A stretch of DNA of 64,000 bases from VAZQ01 sp963841705 (GTDB taxonomy: Bacteria > Pseudomonadota > Alphaproteobacteria > Rhizobiales > Xanthobacteraceae): NCBI GenBank assembly GCA_963841705.1, contig CAWJDY010000037.1:1-64000 (forward strand), given 5' to 3'. The translations under genes and the position numbers were made by a program. The notes below the pieces were generated by a model, which worked only from the letters and a program-made list of their open reading frames with translations, had not been told where the DNA came from and made no database searches. This document shows, piece after piece, positions 43,151-52,595 of this stretch; the stretch's first letter is position 1; every line of letters begins with the position of its first letter.

Positions 43151-44163
43151 TACTTGTCTCTCGCACGCAGCCGGTCCTGCACCAGCCCCACAATGCCGTT
43201 GGGCGCGATGATCACGAACCCGACGAGCAGCAGCCCAACGATGAGGAGATTGACCGCAGAGGAAATCGTGACAGTTGCAATCTGCTGCAGCGAGCCGAGC
43301 AGGATCGCCCCGATGAGCGGCCCCACCCAGCTCGTGGTCCCGCCGATCATCGGCATGGCAATGGAATTCACCGCGTATTCAAGCCCGAAGGCGGAGGACG
43401 GCTGGAGGTAACCGATGTAATAGGGAAAGGGCGCCCCGGCCATTCCCATCAATGCGCCTGACACCGTTGTTGCGATGAGCTTGAGGCGCAGCGTCGGGAC
43501 GCCGCAAGCCTCCGCGGCGAGCTCGTCGTCGCGAATGGCAGCGAAGCCATATCCGAGCTGGGAGCGCTCGATGCCGCGCGCGCAGACGAGCCCAAGAACC
43601 ACCAGCGCCAGCATCAACAGGAACAAGTACTGGATATAGGGGCCGGTGAGCACGTTCTCGCTCGGCCGGATTATGTAGGCCCCACGCGAGCCGCCTACAT
43701 AATCCCAATTGACGACGAAGGTCTGCAGCACAACGGCGAGCGCAAGCGTCGCAATGGCAAAGAACGCCCCGCGCAGACGCAGCGTGAGATAGCCCATGCC
43801 GAACCCGACCAATCCGGAAACAATAGCGCCGATGACGATCAGAACCGGGATCGGCAAGGGAAAGAGCTTGTGGAAAAAGACCGTCGCGTATGCACCCATC
43901 GCGAAGAAGGCCGCAGATCCGAAATTCACGTACCCGGTGTAGCCGCCGAGAATGTTCCACGCCGTGGCCAGCACGACGTATTGCAGCACCGTATAGCCGG
44001 CAAAGAACACGTAATCGTTGCCGATCGCGCGGGCACCGAAGAAGACCACCACGGCGCACGCGATCACGATCAGCACGAAGAGATGCTGACTCAGCGGATT
44101 GCGGCCCGTCCGAGGCTCTCGATTTGTTTCTTGGCGCAGACGTGGACTGGAGCGGATGAGCAC
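43150..44163 (-). CDS. livM: Branched-chain-type ABC transporter permease LivM
   Basis: An inner-membrane permease of up to 337 residues with eight or more helices. The family block is GAFFAIATLALAVVLQTFVV, and the EAA-type loop is YGFAAIRDDELAAEACGVP. The GTG at 44163 begins the ORF 11 bp after livH; a start a little further in is possible. The end IAPNGIVGLVQDRLRARDK is typical. Confidence 0.9.
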   Translation of the reverse strand: MLIRSSPRLRQETNREPRTGRNPLSQHLFVLIVIACAVVVFFGARAIGNDYVFFAGYTVLQYVVLATAWNILGGYTGYVNFGSAAFFAMGAYATVFFHKLFPLPIPVLIVIGAIVSGLVGFGMGYLTLRLRGAFFAIATLALAVVLQTFVVNWDYVGGSRGAYIIRPSENVLTGPYIQYLFLLMLALVVLGLVCARGIERSQLGYGFAAIRDDELAAEACGVPTLRLKLIATTVSGALMGMAGAPFPYYIGYLQPSSAFGLEYAVNSIAMPMIGGTTSWVGPLIGAILLGSLQQIATVTISSAVNLLIVGLLLVGFVIIAPNGIVGLVQDRLRARDK

Positions 44164-44174
44164 GGTGGGGGAGC

Positions 44175-45050
44175 CTATCGCCCGAGCAGGCCTGACGGCC
44201 GGAACGCAAGGGTGAGGAGAAGAACCCCGAATGCGACCGCAGGCGCCCAGGAAGGCCCGTAGAAAGTCGAGGTGAAGCTCTCAATGACACCCAGCAGCAT
44301 GGCTGCGATCACCGTTCCCGGCAGGCTGCCAAGCCCACCCAGCACGCAGATGGCGAAAACGCGTCCGATATATTCACGTCCGACAGACGGCTCCACCGGC
44401 TGGATAATGATCAGAAGCGCGCCCGCCACGGCCGTGGTCGCAATCGAGATGCCGAACGCTATCCGCTTGATGCGCGTGGGCGAGGCGGCCATCAGCCGCA
44501 GCGCCAGTTGGTCCTGCGCCACCGCGGTGATGGCGCGTCCGATGAAGGTCCGCGACAGAAAGAGCTGCAGGATGCCGAACATGGCCAGCGCCGTGAGGCA
44601 GGGTACAAGCATGCGCAGCGGGAAGTCCATCACTCCGAAGTGCCAGCTTGGTCCGATATACGAAGCCTCGACATAGCGATAATCAACGCCGAACACGAGG
44701 ATGAGCAGGACCTCGGTGACAAACAAAAGCCCGAAGAAAAACGAGAGACCGCGCAGCGATTCCTGTCCGTACCGCTCGAACGCCTGATAATAGATTTGAT
44801 ACACGCCAGCTCCGAGCAGATAGAATGCCGGAAGCATGACGATGCTGATTATGATGGGGTCGATGCCGAAACTGCTATTGAGGATATAGGCGATGTAGGA
44901 GCCGAGAATGATGAATGCGGGGTGCGCAATGTTCACGATATCGAGGATGCCGAAGGAGATCGACACCCCGATTGTCACCGCCGCGTAGAAACCGCCGAGC
45001 AGAATCCCGGCGATCACCGCATTGACCAGCAGATCGAAGCTGAGATCCAC
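44175..45050 (-). CDS. livH: Branched-chain-type ABC transporter permease LivH
   Basis: First gene of the transporter operon. The 291-residue permease starts at a GTG with GGGGAGAG before it (DLSFDLLVNAVIAGILLGGF). The loop QDQLALRLMAASPTRIKRIA and the end block GGLGSLPGTVIAAMLLGVIE are typical of LivH. About eight membrane helices are evident. Confidence 0.92.
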   Translation of the reverse strand: MDLSFDLLVNAVIAGILLGGFYAAVTIGVSISFGILDIVNIAHPAFIILGSYIAYILNSSFGIDPIIISIVMLPAFYLLGAGVYQIYYQAFERYGQESLRGLSFFFGLLFVTEVLLILVFGVDYRYVEASYIGPSWHFGVMDFPLRMLVPCLTALAMFGILQLFLSRTFIGRAITAVAQDQLALRLMAASPTRIKRIAFGISIATTAVAGALLIIIQPVEPSVGREYIGRVFAICVLGGLGSLPGTVIAAMLLGVIESFTSTFYGPSWAPAVAFGVLLLTLAFRPSGLLGR

Positions 45051-45335
45051 CTGCTCTCCCCGCAGCCTCGTCTCCGCATCCGCCGCGGCCGAAGCCTTAA
45101 TTCTTAGGAAGGCAGTGTGCAGGAAGGGCAGGCACTTGGCTAGAGCAGTTTTGGCGCGGATGGACTGTCCACGCCGTAATGCCAGCGCTTCGCACGCTTT
45201 TCGGGAGTAATCTCTGCTACGGCGAAACTCCCAACCCTGTCATTCCGGGCCGCGAGCATCCGCGAGCGCACCGCCGGGTGCGGCCGATTTGCCGGCGTCC
45301 GGGAATGACACGCTGGTTGTTGCGGGGGAGCGTGG

Positions 45336-45785
45336 CTAGGCGGCTGCCCGTGCTCGGATTTGGCTTGGCAGCGGCAGCGGCTTGTTCGCGCTCTGCAGGA
45401 ACTCGATGGTCATGAACACCATCTCCTTGTCCCCCAGGTTTTCAAGATCGTGCACCTTGAATTCACCGGGCCCATAGGTCTCATGTCGCGTCTCGCCGGG
45501 CGCATAGGTATATTCAACAGTTGTGCCGTCATGTACGTGCTGGCGTCCGCGACCGCCGCTCACGGAGGTCCAGAAATAATCGAGCACGTGGCGATGAAAG
45601 CCTATGCGCTCGCCGGGCTGCAACCGGATCGTCCAGACGCGAACCCGGTCGCTCTCCGAGACAAGCTCGCTGCCCACGCATGGATTGGGGTTCTTCTTCT
45701 CGCGCTCGAACTCGGCCGCGATCTCGGGCGGCCACGCCGATTTATCAGAATTAAGAGGCTGCTTCTCCAACATCGTCAGGGCCAT
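45336..45785 (-). CDS. Cupin-fold protein
   Basis: A 149-residue single-domain cupin. Motif-like parts are LQPGERIGFHRHVLDYFWTS and GETRHETYGPGEFKVHDLEN, with His residues suited to metal binding. AGGAGGAAG before the ATG at 45785 fixes the start. Small cupins in degradation clusters can be dioxygenases or isomerases; no more can be said. Its start region faces the FAD monooxygenase gene, with a 50-bp shared promoter region. Confidence 0.78.
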   Translation of the reverse strand: MALTMLEKQPLNSDKSAWPPEIAAEFEREKKNPNPCVGSELVSESDRVRVWTIRLQPGERIGFHRHVLDYFWTSVSGGRGRQHVHDGTTVEYTYAPGETRHETYGPGEFKVHDLENLGDKEMVFMTIEFLQSANKPLPLPSQIRARAAA

Positions 45786-45835
45786 GGCTTCCTCCTGGTC
45801 TGGTCAGATATATAGCAGCTTTTGTTGCTGCGGAA

Positions 45836-47065
45836 ATGGCAGAGCTATTGCGAAAAGCGCACAGCCGACGAGCGGTGGTCGCGGGCGGCTCCATGAGCGG
45901 CCTGCTCGCTGGCTTGCTGCTGCGCCGTGCAGCTTGGGACGTCGAGATCTACGAGCGCGTTGAAGGCGAGCTTGCCGGCCGCGGCGCGGGGATAGTCGCG
46001 CAGCCCGACCTGATCGAGACCTTGGCCCGGATCGGGATCGACACGAGGGATCTTGGGGTTCAGATCACGACTCGAAAGATCCTCGATGGCTCGGGGCGCG
46101 TCATCGGCGAGTCCACGTGTCCGCAGGTGCTCACGGCGTGGGAGCGGGTATACCGGGCCCTGCGGGATGCATTTCCCGCCGAGCACTATCATCGCGGCTG
46201 GGCAGTGCTGAGGTTCGAACAGACAAAGCATGTGGTCATTGCCGACCTGGGCGAGCACGGAGCGATCGAATGCGATCTCCTGGTCGGAGCCGATGGCCTG
46301 CGATCCACCGTCCGCCAGCAGTGCCTCCCCGATCTGGCACCGCTCTATGTGGGCTACGTTGCTTGGCGTGCGCTCATTCGCGAGGCGTCATTTCCGCCCG
46401 CGATTCACCGCGAGCTGTTCGATTACATGACCTTCTATCTGCCGCCCGGCGAGCAATTCCTGGGCTACCCGGTTGCCGGTCCCGGGAATGATCTCCGTCC
46501 CGGGCACCGGCGCTACAACGTCGTCTGGTACCGTCCGGCGGACGAAACCAGCGAATTGCACCGCCTGCTCACGGATGAGACCGGCACCACACATCCGGTA
46601 TCGATCCCCCCGCCGCTCATCCGGCGCGACGCAATCAACGCCATGCGGGCCGCTGCCGAGCGATTGCTGCCGCCGCAATTTCGCGACGTGGTGCGCATGA
46701 TTGCAGAGCCCATCCTGCAGCCGATCTACGATCTGGCGAGCCCCCGCATGTCCTTTGGACGAGTCGCGATCATTGGCGACGCAGCATTCGTTGCGCGCCC
46801 GCATGTCGCCGCCGGCGTCGCGAAAGCCGCGGACGATGCCGCCTGCCTGGTCGCCGCGCTGGAGGCGGAGAATGTCGAAACGGCGTTGCAGATTTTCGAA
46901 GCGCAACGCTTGCCGGTCGGACATCAGATCATCGAGCGAGCAAGGCACCTCGGCGCATATCTGCAGGCCACGCAGAGCGCACAGGACCGGGCGCGCTCGG
47001 AACGCCATGGGATCCCCCAAGCCGTCTTGGCCGAGACCGCCGTGCTCGATTTCCTACGCGCTTAG
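45836..47065 (+). CDS. FAD-dependent aromatic-type monooxygenase
   Basis: A class A flavoprotein hydroxylase of 409 residues. The dinucleotide-binding start is RAVVAGGSMSGLLAGLLLRR, followed by DVEIYERVEGELAGRGAGIV. The second FAD motif is LVGADGLRSTVR and the third is FGRVAIIGDAAFVARPHVAA. The residue pattern (GRGAGIVAQPDLIETLARIG) recalls 2,6-dihydroxypyridine 3-hydroxylase and related enzymes. This fits an N-heterocycle or phenolic substrate, but it is not proven. It is divergent from the cupin. Confidence 0.85.
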   Translation: MAELLRKAHSRRAVVAGGSMSGLLAGLLLRRAAWDVEIYERVEGELAGRGAGIVAQPDLIETLARIGIDTRDLGVQITTRKILDGSGRVIGESTCPQVLTAWERVYRALRDAFPAEHYHRGWAVLRFEQTKHVVIADLGEHGAIECDLLVGADGLRSTVRQQCLPDLAPLYVGYVAWRALIREASFPPAIHRELFDYMTFYLPPGEQFLGYPVAGPGNDLRPGHRRYNVVWYRPADETSELHRLLTDETGTTHPVSIPPPLIRRDAINAMRAAAERLLPPQFRDVVRMIAEPILQPIYDLASPRMSFGRVAIIGDAAFVARPHVAAGVAKAADDAACLVAALEAENVETALQIFEAQRLPVGHQIIERARHLGAYLQATQSAQDRARSERHGIPQAVLAETAVLDFLRA

Positions 47066-47120
47066 GCAGCGTGCATCAGTAGGGTAACGCTGCATGTCGA
47101 AGCCCGTAACGGCGGGTTAC

Positions 47121-47152
47121 GCCAGCGAGCCGGTTAGATCCGGCTCGCTGGC
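47121..47152. terminator. Perfect 13-bp inverted repeat between convergent genes
   Basis: Arms at 47121-47133 and 47140-47152 match fully around a six-base loop, 55 bp after the monooxygenase stop and 24 bp from the end of the minus-strand dehydrogenase. Likely a two-way terminator. Confidence 0.65.
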
Positions 47153-47175
47153 TAGCCCTACTACTAATACGCCCT

Positions 47176-48063
47176 TCAGCGGCGCCGCCGCTTCACGTGC
47201 GCCATCTTCTCCAGCACCGCGCAAACCGCAGCGGTATCGTCCTCGGCATGACCGGTTTTCATCGCCCTGTTGTAGATCGGCACCGTCGCATCGAATAAAG
47301 GCGTGGGACAGCCGAGCTGCCGCGCAAACTGGCCGATCACGCTCATGTCCTTCTGCCAGACCGATATCTTCATGGTGGGCTCGTCGTAACGATCGCGCAC
47401 CATCATAGGCGCACGCAGCTCGAACACTCGCGAGTTCCCGGCACCTGCGGTCACCATGTCCAGCACGGTTCGTGGATCCAGCCCTGCCTTGAGCCCCATC
47501 ACCATCGCTTCGGCGCTCGCAACGTTGTTGATCGCAACCAGGAGGTTGGCGATGTATTTCATGCGGCTGCCATTGCCGAACGCACCGAGATCGTGCGCGG
47601 TCCGCGAGAATGCCGCAAACAGCGGGCGCAGCTTGCGAATGGATTTGCGGTCTCCGCTCGCATAGATGGCGAGGTCTTTCGTTTTCGCCTGCGACCCCGT
47701 GCCGCTCACCGGACAGTCCAGCATGAGATGCCCGGCTTTGCTCAGCGCACGCTCGGCCCTTTGCTTGTCGGCAATGGTGAAGGTGCTCGCCTCCACCAGA
47801 ACTCGCGGGGATAGGCGCGCATCGATTACGGCTTGTACGGTGACATCGAGAGCCGCGGGCGTGGGCAGGCTGGTGATGATGGTCGGCGCTTTGCGCGCGA
47901 GCGTCTTGGCGTCCGGGGCGATCTCGACGCCGGCTCGGCGCGTGGCGCGGCAACGGGCCGGATTGATGTCAAAGCCAATCACGCGCCATCCGGCCTTCGC
48001 GAGGTTCTGCGCAAACGCGCCGCCCATGATTCCGAGACCGACTACCCCGACCACTCGCGCCAT
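47176..48063 (-). CDS. NAD(P)-dependent beta-hydroxyacid dehydrogenase (HIBADH family), copy A
   Basis: A 295-residue oxidoreductase of the 3-hydroxyisobutyrate dehydrogenase family. The Rossmann motif is VVGVVGLGIMGGAFAQNLAK; the substrate loop is LDCPVSGTGSQAKTK, and the catalytic Lys is in GNGSRMKYIANLLVAINNVA. The Asp after FDINPARC suggests NAD preference. The ligand is unknown. It shares the region with a paralogue transcribed divergently from 48218. Confidence 0.9.
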   Translation of the reverse strand: MARVVGVVGLGIMGGAFAQNLAKAGWRVIGFDINPARCRATRRAGVEIAPDAKTLARKAPTIITSLPTPAALDVTVQAVIDARLSPRVLVEASTFTIADKQRAERALSKAGHLMLDCPVSGTGSQAKTKDLAIYASGDRKSIRKLRPLFAAFSRTAHDLGAFGNGSRMKYIANLLVAINNVASAEAMVMGLKAGLDPRTVLDMVTAGAGNSRVFELRAPMMVRDRYDEPTMKISVWQKDMSVIGQFARQLGCPTPLFDATVPIYNRAMKTGHAEDDTAAVCAVLEKMAHVKRRRR

Positions 48064-48217
48064 CCGCTAATCTCCCGGCCCATTGCTATGATGGGGGCAC
48101 GCTATACAGCCGCGGCGGGGGCATTCAATCCCCTCTGACAATCAGCAGCGCGCAACCGCTTCACTGCCGCGGCTTAATCTTCTATCGTCCACACCCTTTG
48201 CAGCCGGAGAGAGCTGA

Positions 48218-49105
48218 ATGCGGATCGGAGTGGCCGGACTGGGAAAAATGGGCTCGGCGATCGCGCAGCGGCTCATGGAGGTGGGGCACGATCTGACCGT
48301 GTGGAATCGAAGCCCGGACAAGGTGCGGCCGGTTGCGAATGCAGGCGCCGCCGTTGCAGGGAGCCCCGCCGAGGTCGCGCGCAATGCAGAGACCGTCATC
48401 ACAATTCTCACCGATGCGGCGGCAATCGACGCAGTCTATGGCGGTCCTGCCGGACTGCTCGCAGCAGACGTGAGCGGCAAGCTATTCATCGAGATGAGCA
48501 CCGTGGCGCCTGCGACCGAAACGGCGCTGGCGGAAAAGGTGCGCGCGAAAGGTGCTGCATTGGTGGAATGTCCGGTCGGGGGCACGACCGGGCCCGCCCG
48601 GCAAGGCAAGCTGATCGGCCTCATGGGCGGTGAGCCAGCCGAGGTCGAGCGTGCACGCCCCATTCTTGAGCAGCTCTGCCGCAGGCTCGAGCACTGCGGT
48701 CCGGTCGGGGCGGGCGCGGTGATGAAGCTCACCATCAACATGCCGCTCATGATCTATTGGCAGGCACTCGGGGAGGCACTTGCGTTATGCCGGCCGCTTG
48801 CGCTTGATCCGGCGCGTCTGATGGAGCTGTTAGCGGATACATCGGGAGGACCAAACGTGCTGAAAGTTCGAGGGCCCGCGGTCGCCACTATGCTCAAGGG
48901 CAGCGATGGCGGACCTGTCACCTTCGATATCGACAGCGCGGTCAAGGACCTTCGGACAATGCTGGCGGAGGGCAAGCGGCGCGGGCTCGAGCTGCCGCTC
49001 GTCGAGCGAACGCTCTCCTGCTATGAGGAGGCAAAAGGAAAAGTCTCGGGCGCGGCGGAGGTCTCCGCAGTATCGGTGTATTGGGCAAACCGCGTTGGCA
49101 AGTAA
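48218..49105 (+). CDS. NAD(P)-dependent beta-hydroxyacid dehydrogenase (HIBADH family), copy B
   Basis: A second family member, also 295 residues: RIGVAGLGKMGSAIAQRLME, WNRSPDK (pattern of NADPH-using members), ECPVGGTTGPARQGKLIGLM, and the catalytic Lys in GAGAVMKLTINMPLMIYWQA. It differs widely from copy A, so they are not a recent duplication. GGAGAGAG lies before the start. HbpS/GlcG-like and M24-type genes follow closely on the same strand, suggesting an operon. Confidence 0.9.
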   Translation: MRIGVAGLGKMGSAIAQRLMEVGHDLTVWNRSPDKVRPVANAGAAVAGSPAEVARNAETVITILTDAAAIDAVYGGPAGLLAADVSGKLFIEMSTVAPATETALAEKVRAKGAALVECPVGGTTGPARQGKLIGLMGGEPAEVERARPILEQLCRRLEHCGPVGAGAVMKLTINMPLMIYWQALGEALALCRPLALDPARLMELLADTSGGPNVLKVRGPAVATMLKGSDGGPVTFDIDSAVKDLRTMLAEGKRRGLELPLVERTLSCYEEAKGKVSGAAEVSAVSVYWANRVGK

Positions 49106-49144
49106 TCTCACCTCATCTCCGGTCCACAAATCACAGGAACAGCC

Positions 49145-49588
49145 ATGTCCGTCGTCACGCTTGCGCAGGCTTCAACCATCGTCGATGCTGCGCTGAAAAA
49201 AGGGCGAGAAACGAATTGTGCCCCGCTCACGGTCGCGGTCCTCGACGCTGGCGGGCATCTTGTTGCCTTCAAACGCGAGGACCGCTCAGGTCTGCTGCGG
49301 TTCGACATCGCCTTCGGCAAGGCATGGGGAGCGCTCGGCATGGGCTTCGGCTCGCGCACCTTGGCGGCGCGCGCTGCCAAGACGCCCATGTTCTTCACTG
49401 CGCTCGCGGCCGCGAGCGAGGGGCGCATCGTGACCAATCCCGGCGGGGTGCTCATCCGGGACGCGGCCGACGAAATCCTCGGCGCCGTCGGGATCTCCGG
49501 TGACACTTCGGACCGCGACGAGGCCTGCGCGATCGCCGGTATCGAAGCTGCGAAACTCAAGGCCGATCCTGGCCAGGACGCGACCTGA
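49145..49588 (+). CDS. GlcG/HbpS family (DUF336) protein
   Basis: A 147-residue single-domain protein. SVVTLAQASTIVDAALKKGR, PLTVAVLDAGGHLVAFKRED and NPGGVLIRDAADEILGAVGI with SGDTSDRDEACAIAGIEAA are the family blocks. Members can bind heme or act as accessory proteins in glycolate and aromatic catabolism. It lies between the dehydrogenase and the M24-type gene with short gaps. Confidence 0.88.
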   Translation: MSVVTLAQASTIVDAALKKGRETNCAPLTVAVLDAGGHLVAFKREDRSGLLRFDIAFGKAWGALGMGFGSRTLAARAAKTPMFFTALAAASEGRIVTNPGGVLIRDAADEILGAVGISGDTSDRDEACAIAGIEAAKLKADPGQDAT

Positions 49589-49645
49589 GCTTCGCGCCGC
49601 TGCGCAAGCGGCACCAACGCCGCGCGCCTTACCTCGGGAGGAACC

Positions 49646-50917
49646 ATGGGCACAGCGAATTTCGGCATCGTCGGCCTCGATTGGCAGCAGCGAGTCAATT
49701 GGGACCGGCTGAAGAGCTACCGCACCGAGCGTGCGCGCGAGCACATGAAAAAGCACGGGCTCGGGGCGATGCTGTGCATGTACGACGAGAACGTTCGTTA
49801 CCTCACCGGCACGCTCACCCCCGGTTGGAACCGGCTCAAGCCGGGGCTGCGCTATGCGCTTCTGTGCGGCGATGGGCAGCCGGTGCTGTTCGAGCAGGGC
49901 GACCTCGGCTTCCAAATCGAGCGCCATTCGCCGTGGATCCCCAAGGAGAACGTTCGTTACTCCTATGCCTGGATCAAGGGCGCCGCAGGACCTGCCTCGC
50001 AGCAGCAGGTGAAGAAATTCACCGCCGCGATCCTTTACGAGATGAAGCGCCACGGCGTCGCCGGCCAGAAGCTAGGCGTCGATTTCATCGACATCAATAT
50101 GATCGGCATCTTCAAGGAAAAGAAAATCAACTGGGTCGACGGCATGACGCCAATGATGGAGGCTCGCGCCGTCAAGAATGTCGACGAGCAGGAGTGCATG
50201 CGCATCGTCGGTGCCATCGGGGACGCCACGCACTGGGAATGCATGAAATTCCTGCGGCCCGGGATTACCGAGAACCAGGTGACCGCGCACCTGATGAAAT
50301 ATCTCTACAGCATTCCCGGGATGGAGGATGTCGAGGACGTCATCGTATCCTCAGGCCCCAATACCTGGCCGAACTGGCGCAACTTCTCCGATCGCATCAT
50401 CCAGCCCGGCGACATCGTGTTCATGGATTTGGCCGCGCTCACCTGGAACGGCTACAAATCCTGCTATTACCGCACCTACTGCGTCGGAAAGGAGCCGACC
50501 AGGGAACAGAAGGACACCTACGCCACCGCGCTCGAATGGTTGTACGACTCGATCGACGCCGTGAAAGCGGGGACCACCACGCGCGAGATCGCGAAGAAAT
50601 GGCCGTCGGCCAAGGAAGCCTGGGGCTACAAGGAGGAGGACCAAGCGGCGGCCAATCTCTGGGGCCACGGACTTGGTCTCGCACAATACGATCCTCCGGT
50701 GATCTCGCGCATCTGGTCGCTCGACCATCCCGTCGAGATCAAATCTGGAATGACCTTTGCGCTCGAGACGCAGCACGGCAAGCGCTTCCGTTACGGCGTG
50801 CGCATCGAGGAGATGCTGATCGTGCATGACAAGAGTGTCGAGATCATTTCCAATTTCCCGGTCAAGCAGATTACCGCAGTCGACCCCATTCCCGGCTACG
50901 GCGACCATGTGAAATGA
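49646..50917 (+). CDS. M24-fold (pita-bread) hydrolase with one metal ligand replaced
   Basis: A 423-residue member of the Xaa-Pro peptidase/creatinase superfamily. The N-domain has GAMLCMYDENVRYLTGTLTP. In the C-domain the first metal Asp is in GDIVFMDLAAL, the His in WGHGLGLAQYDPP, and the two Glu in FALETQHG and VRIEEMLIVHD. The second Asp, normally in a SDxxRT block, is missing: the sequence is GYKSCYYRTYCVG. This suggests a creatinase- or lyase-like reaction instead of peptidase activity. GGGAGGAACC precedes the ATG. Last gene of the presumed catabolic operon. Confidence 0.85.
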   Translation: MGTANFGIVGLDWQQRVNWDRLKSYRTERAREHMKKHGLGAMLCMYDENVRYLTGTLTPGWNRLKPGLRYALLCGDGQPVLFEQGDLGFQIERHSPWIPKENVRYSYAWIKGAAGPASQQQVKKFTAAILYEMKRHGVAGQKLGVDFIDINMIGIFKEKKINWVDGMTPMMEARAVKNVDEQECMRIVGAIGDATHWECMKFLRPGITENQVTAHLMKYLYSIPGMEDVEDVIVSSGPNTWPNWRNFSDRIIQPGDIVFMDLAALTWNGYKSCYYRTYCVGKEPTREQKDTYATALEWLYDSIDAVKAGTTTREIAKKWPSAKEAWGYKEEDQAAANLWGHGLGLAQYDPPVISRIWSLDHPVEIKSGMTFALETQHGKRFRYGVRIEEMLIVHDKSVEIISNFPVKQITAVDPIPGYGDHVK

Positions 50918-51383
50918 TTTGTTAGCCAGATCGACAAAGGATCGCAAGTGAGAGCCTTTTGCTCGCATTCTCAATAGGATGTGGTCGAGACGTTTCCCCG
51001 GCTCCGGGACGGGGAAACTATTGGGAAACATTCGGCGGCGAGCCCCCCACGCGCGCGCGAGGGCATCCCCTTTGGGGGGGTCCACCAGGGCCACCAGGGG
51101 GTGGGGTGCAAGGTAATTGGGTGGGGCAGGGGGCCAAAGGACATGTGCAGCTAACTTTTGCAGGGGGAAAGCTTTGGGGAATCAGGGCTGCTTTTTTCCT
51201 GCAATAATGCTGATTTTTGCAGACAAACCGTCGCCCCTATGTCCGACATAGGCCCCCTGCTCTGGAGCGCGCCAGCGGCTTCCTAAAGTCTCGCCTTTCC
51301 AAGCCCCCTGGGCAGGAAGCGGTGCGTTGAGGCTGCAAGCGCACATGCGCTTCATGGCGACGCGCGGTGAAGCTCAACGGAGA
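50918..51383. other. Non-coding junction with hairpin and G-rich tract
   Basis: This 466-bp stretch carries an 8-bp stem (50992-50999 with 51011-51018), then a strongly G-biased plus strand at about 51074-51140 with seven runs of three to seven G. No gene is supported. It marks the change from chromosome-like genes to the accessory region on the right. Confidence 0.6.
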
Positions 51384-51602
51384 ATGGACATGGACACCAA
51401 CTCGAAATCGAAGGATTGCCCGGAGTGTTATGGCCAAGGGTTCGCCCCTTGGATGCGGCCGATACGGCCCGGCGCGAAGCGCTACCCGGTCCCATGTGAA
51501 ACGTGTGGCGGGACCGGACAACTCCCGCCTTACTCGCCCACAATGAGCGGCCCAATCATGTTCCAAACCAACTGCAAACCCGCAGCAGCCATAAAGAAAT
51601 AG
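51384..51602 (+). CDS. Small DnaJ-type zinc-finger protein
   Basis: From the ATG at 51384 the protein has 72 residues. Two CxxCxGxG-like motifs (DCPECYGQGFAPW and CETCGGTGQL) form one DnaJ-type zinc finger. No J domain is present. Such mini zinc-finger proteins are common in phage and mobile regions. The 3' end overlaps the convergent small membrane gene by about 70 bp. Confidence 0.5.
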   Translation: MDMDTNSKSKDCPECYGQGFAPWMRPIRPGAKRYPVPCETCGGTGQLPPYSPTMSGPIMFQTNCKPAAAIKK

Positions 51603-51754
51603 CCTAGCCCTAGAAACGGCCAGACGAACATCACTCGGCCTGTCCGTGTTTTGACGCGCCTCCCAATTCGCTCCGCAAGCCAGAGTGCGCCAGCGCCCGG
51701 AAGGGCTAAGATCATGACGCGAATGCCTGCCGCGTAGTTGTAGTAGTCGAACAT
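51530..51754 (-). CDS. Small membrane protein, unknown
   Basis: From the ATG at 51754 the 74-residue product has two hydrophobic helices (GIRVMILALPGAGALWLAER and FVWPFLGLGYFFMAAAGLQL) joined by a basic loop. No family is recognised. It lies in a mobile-looking region of small genes. Confidence 0.4.
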   Translation of the reverse strand: MFDYYNYAAGIRVMILALPGAGALWLAERIGRRVKTRTGRVMFVWPFLGLGYFFMAAAGLQLVWNMIGPLIVGE

Positions 51755-51768
51755 CGTCCGCCCTTTAT

Positions 51769-51799
51769 CCCGTCGAGCGCAGCCAGCGCCACCACGACA
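51769..51799. repeat. 31-bp direct repeat, copy 1
   Basis: Exact match to 52134-52164, 365 bp away in the same direction. Copy 1 lies just upstream of the small membrane gene at 51530-51754; copy 2 adjoins the hexamer repeat. Confidence 0.85.
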
Positions 51800-52133
51800 T
51801 GCGCTAGCGCCGCCGGTTTTTCCCTTCTTGCTCTCAGCCACTCTGATATGTCGCGCTCAAATGTGCTTGAATCCAAAAAATTGGTGATTCGCCGCCATGC
51901 ACGGCAAAGGAAAACCCGCCCCTTCCACAAGGGCGGGCTGTTCCAGGCTATCGGCCTCCTTCCATAAGAGGCCATCTCCATGCCGGTCCTCCCCTCCATC
52001 AGGAGGGCCGGTCGGCCCACTCCATCCGGGCCGCTCTGCGAAGGCTCGCCGTTCCAGCGGCGGGCCTTCGTAATTAGGCAATGGGCTAACAGTAGGTTTG
52101 ATTCGTGACAACAGGAGAGTTGACAGTGTTCAC

Positions 52134-52200
<67 letters not shown>

Positions 52201-52343
52201 TGGGCAGGGCAAGCCGCTGCGCCCGTTCAACTGGTGCGCGTGCCGCGCTTTTTGGTGGTGCCGAGGTTTCAAACGGCCGCTCACCCCGTCGGGGCGGGCT
52301 AGCGCCGCTCGACGTTCAAAACCGCGAAGCGGGCTTTCAGCCG

Positions 52344-52550
52344 TCATTCCCGATTTTTCAGTTTTTCGATTTCGGCCCATATGCGATTGATGGCTTCATC
52401 TTGTCTTTGCCGCAGCTCTCGCTCGACATTTTTTACAAGCCACAATGTCGCCGCCACACTGGCAACGAGAACGGCTAGAGCTTGCTCGCCGTGCCAGAAT
52501 AGGTAAGCGGCGAATGCCACCGAGAGTATTGCCGAGACGTTCCCCACCAT
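52344..52550 (-). CDS. Small membrane protein with a charged tail
   Basis: A 68-residue product: two hydrophobic segments (AILSVAFAAYLFWHGEQALA and VLVASVAATLWLVKNVE) followed by a helical, charged coiled-coil-like tail (ERELRQRQDEAINRIWAEIE). I know no function; the form is seen in phage and mobile regions. No strong start signal is visible. Confidence 0.45.
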   Translation of the reverse strand: MVGNVSAILSVAFAAYLFWHGEQALAVLVASVAATLWLVKNVERELRQRQDEAINRIWAEIEKLKNRE

Positions 52551-52595
52551 TCGTGGCTTCGCTCCCTTACCCGGTGCTGCGCAGACGCCCGCCCT

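Noticed and set aside
42410..43411. 333-codon plus-strand ORF opposite livG
   Set aside because: Walker A, signature and Walker B motifs on the minus strand make livG the real gene.
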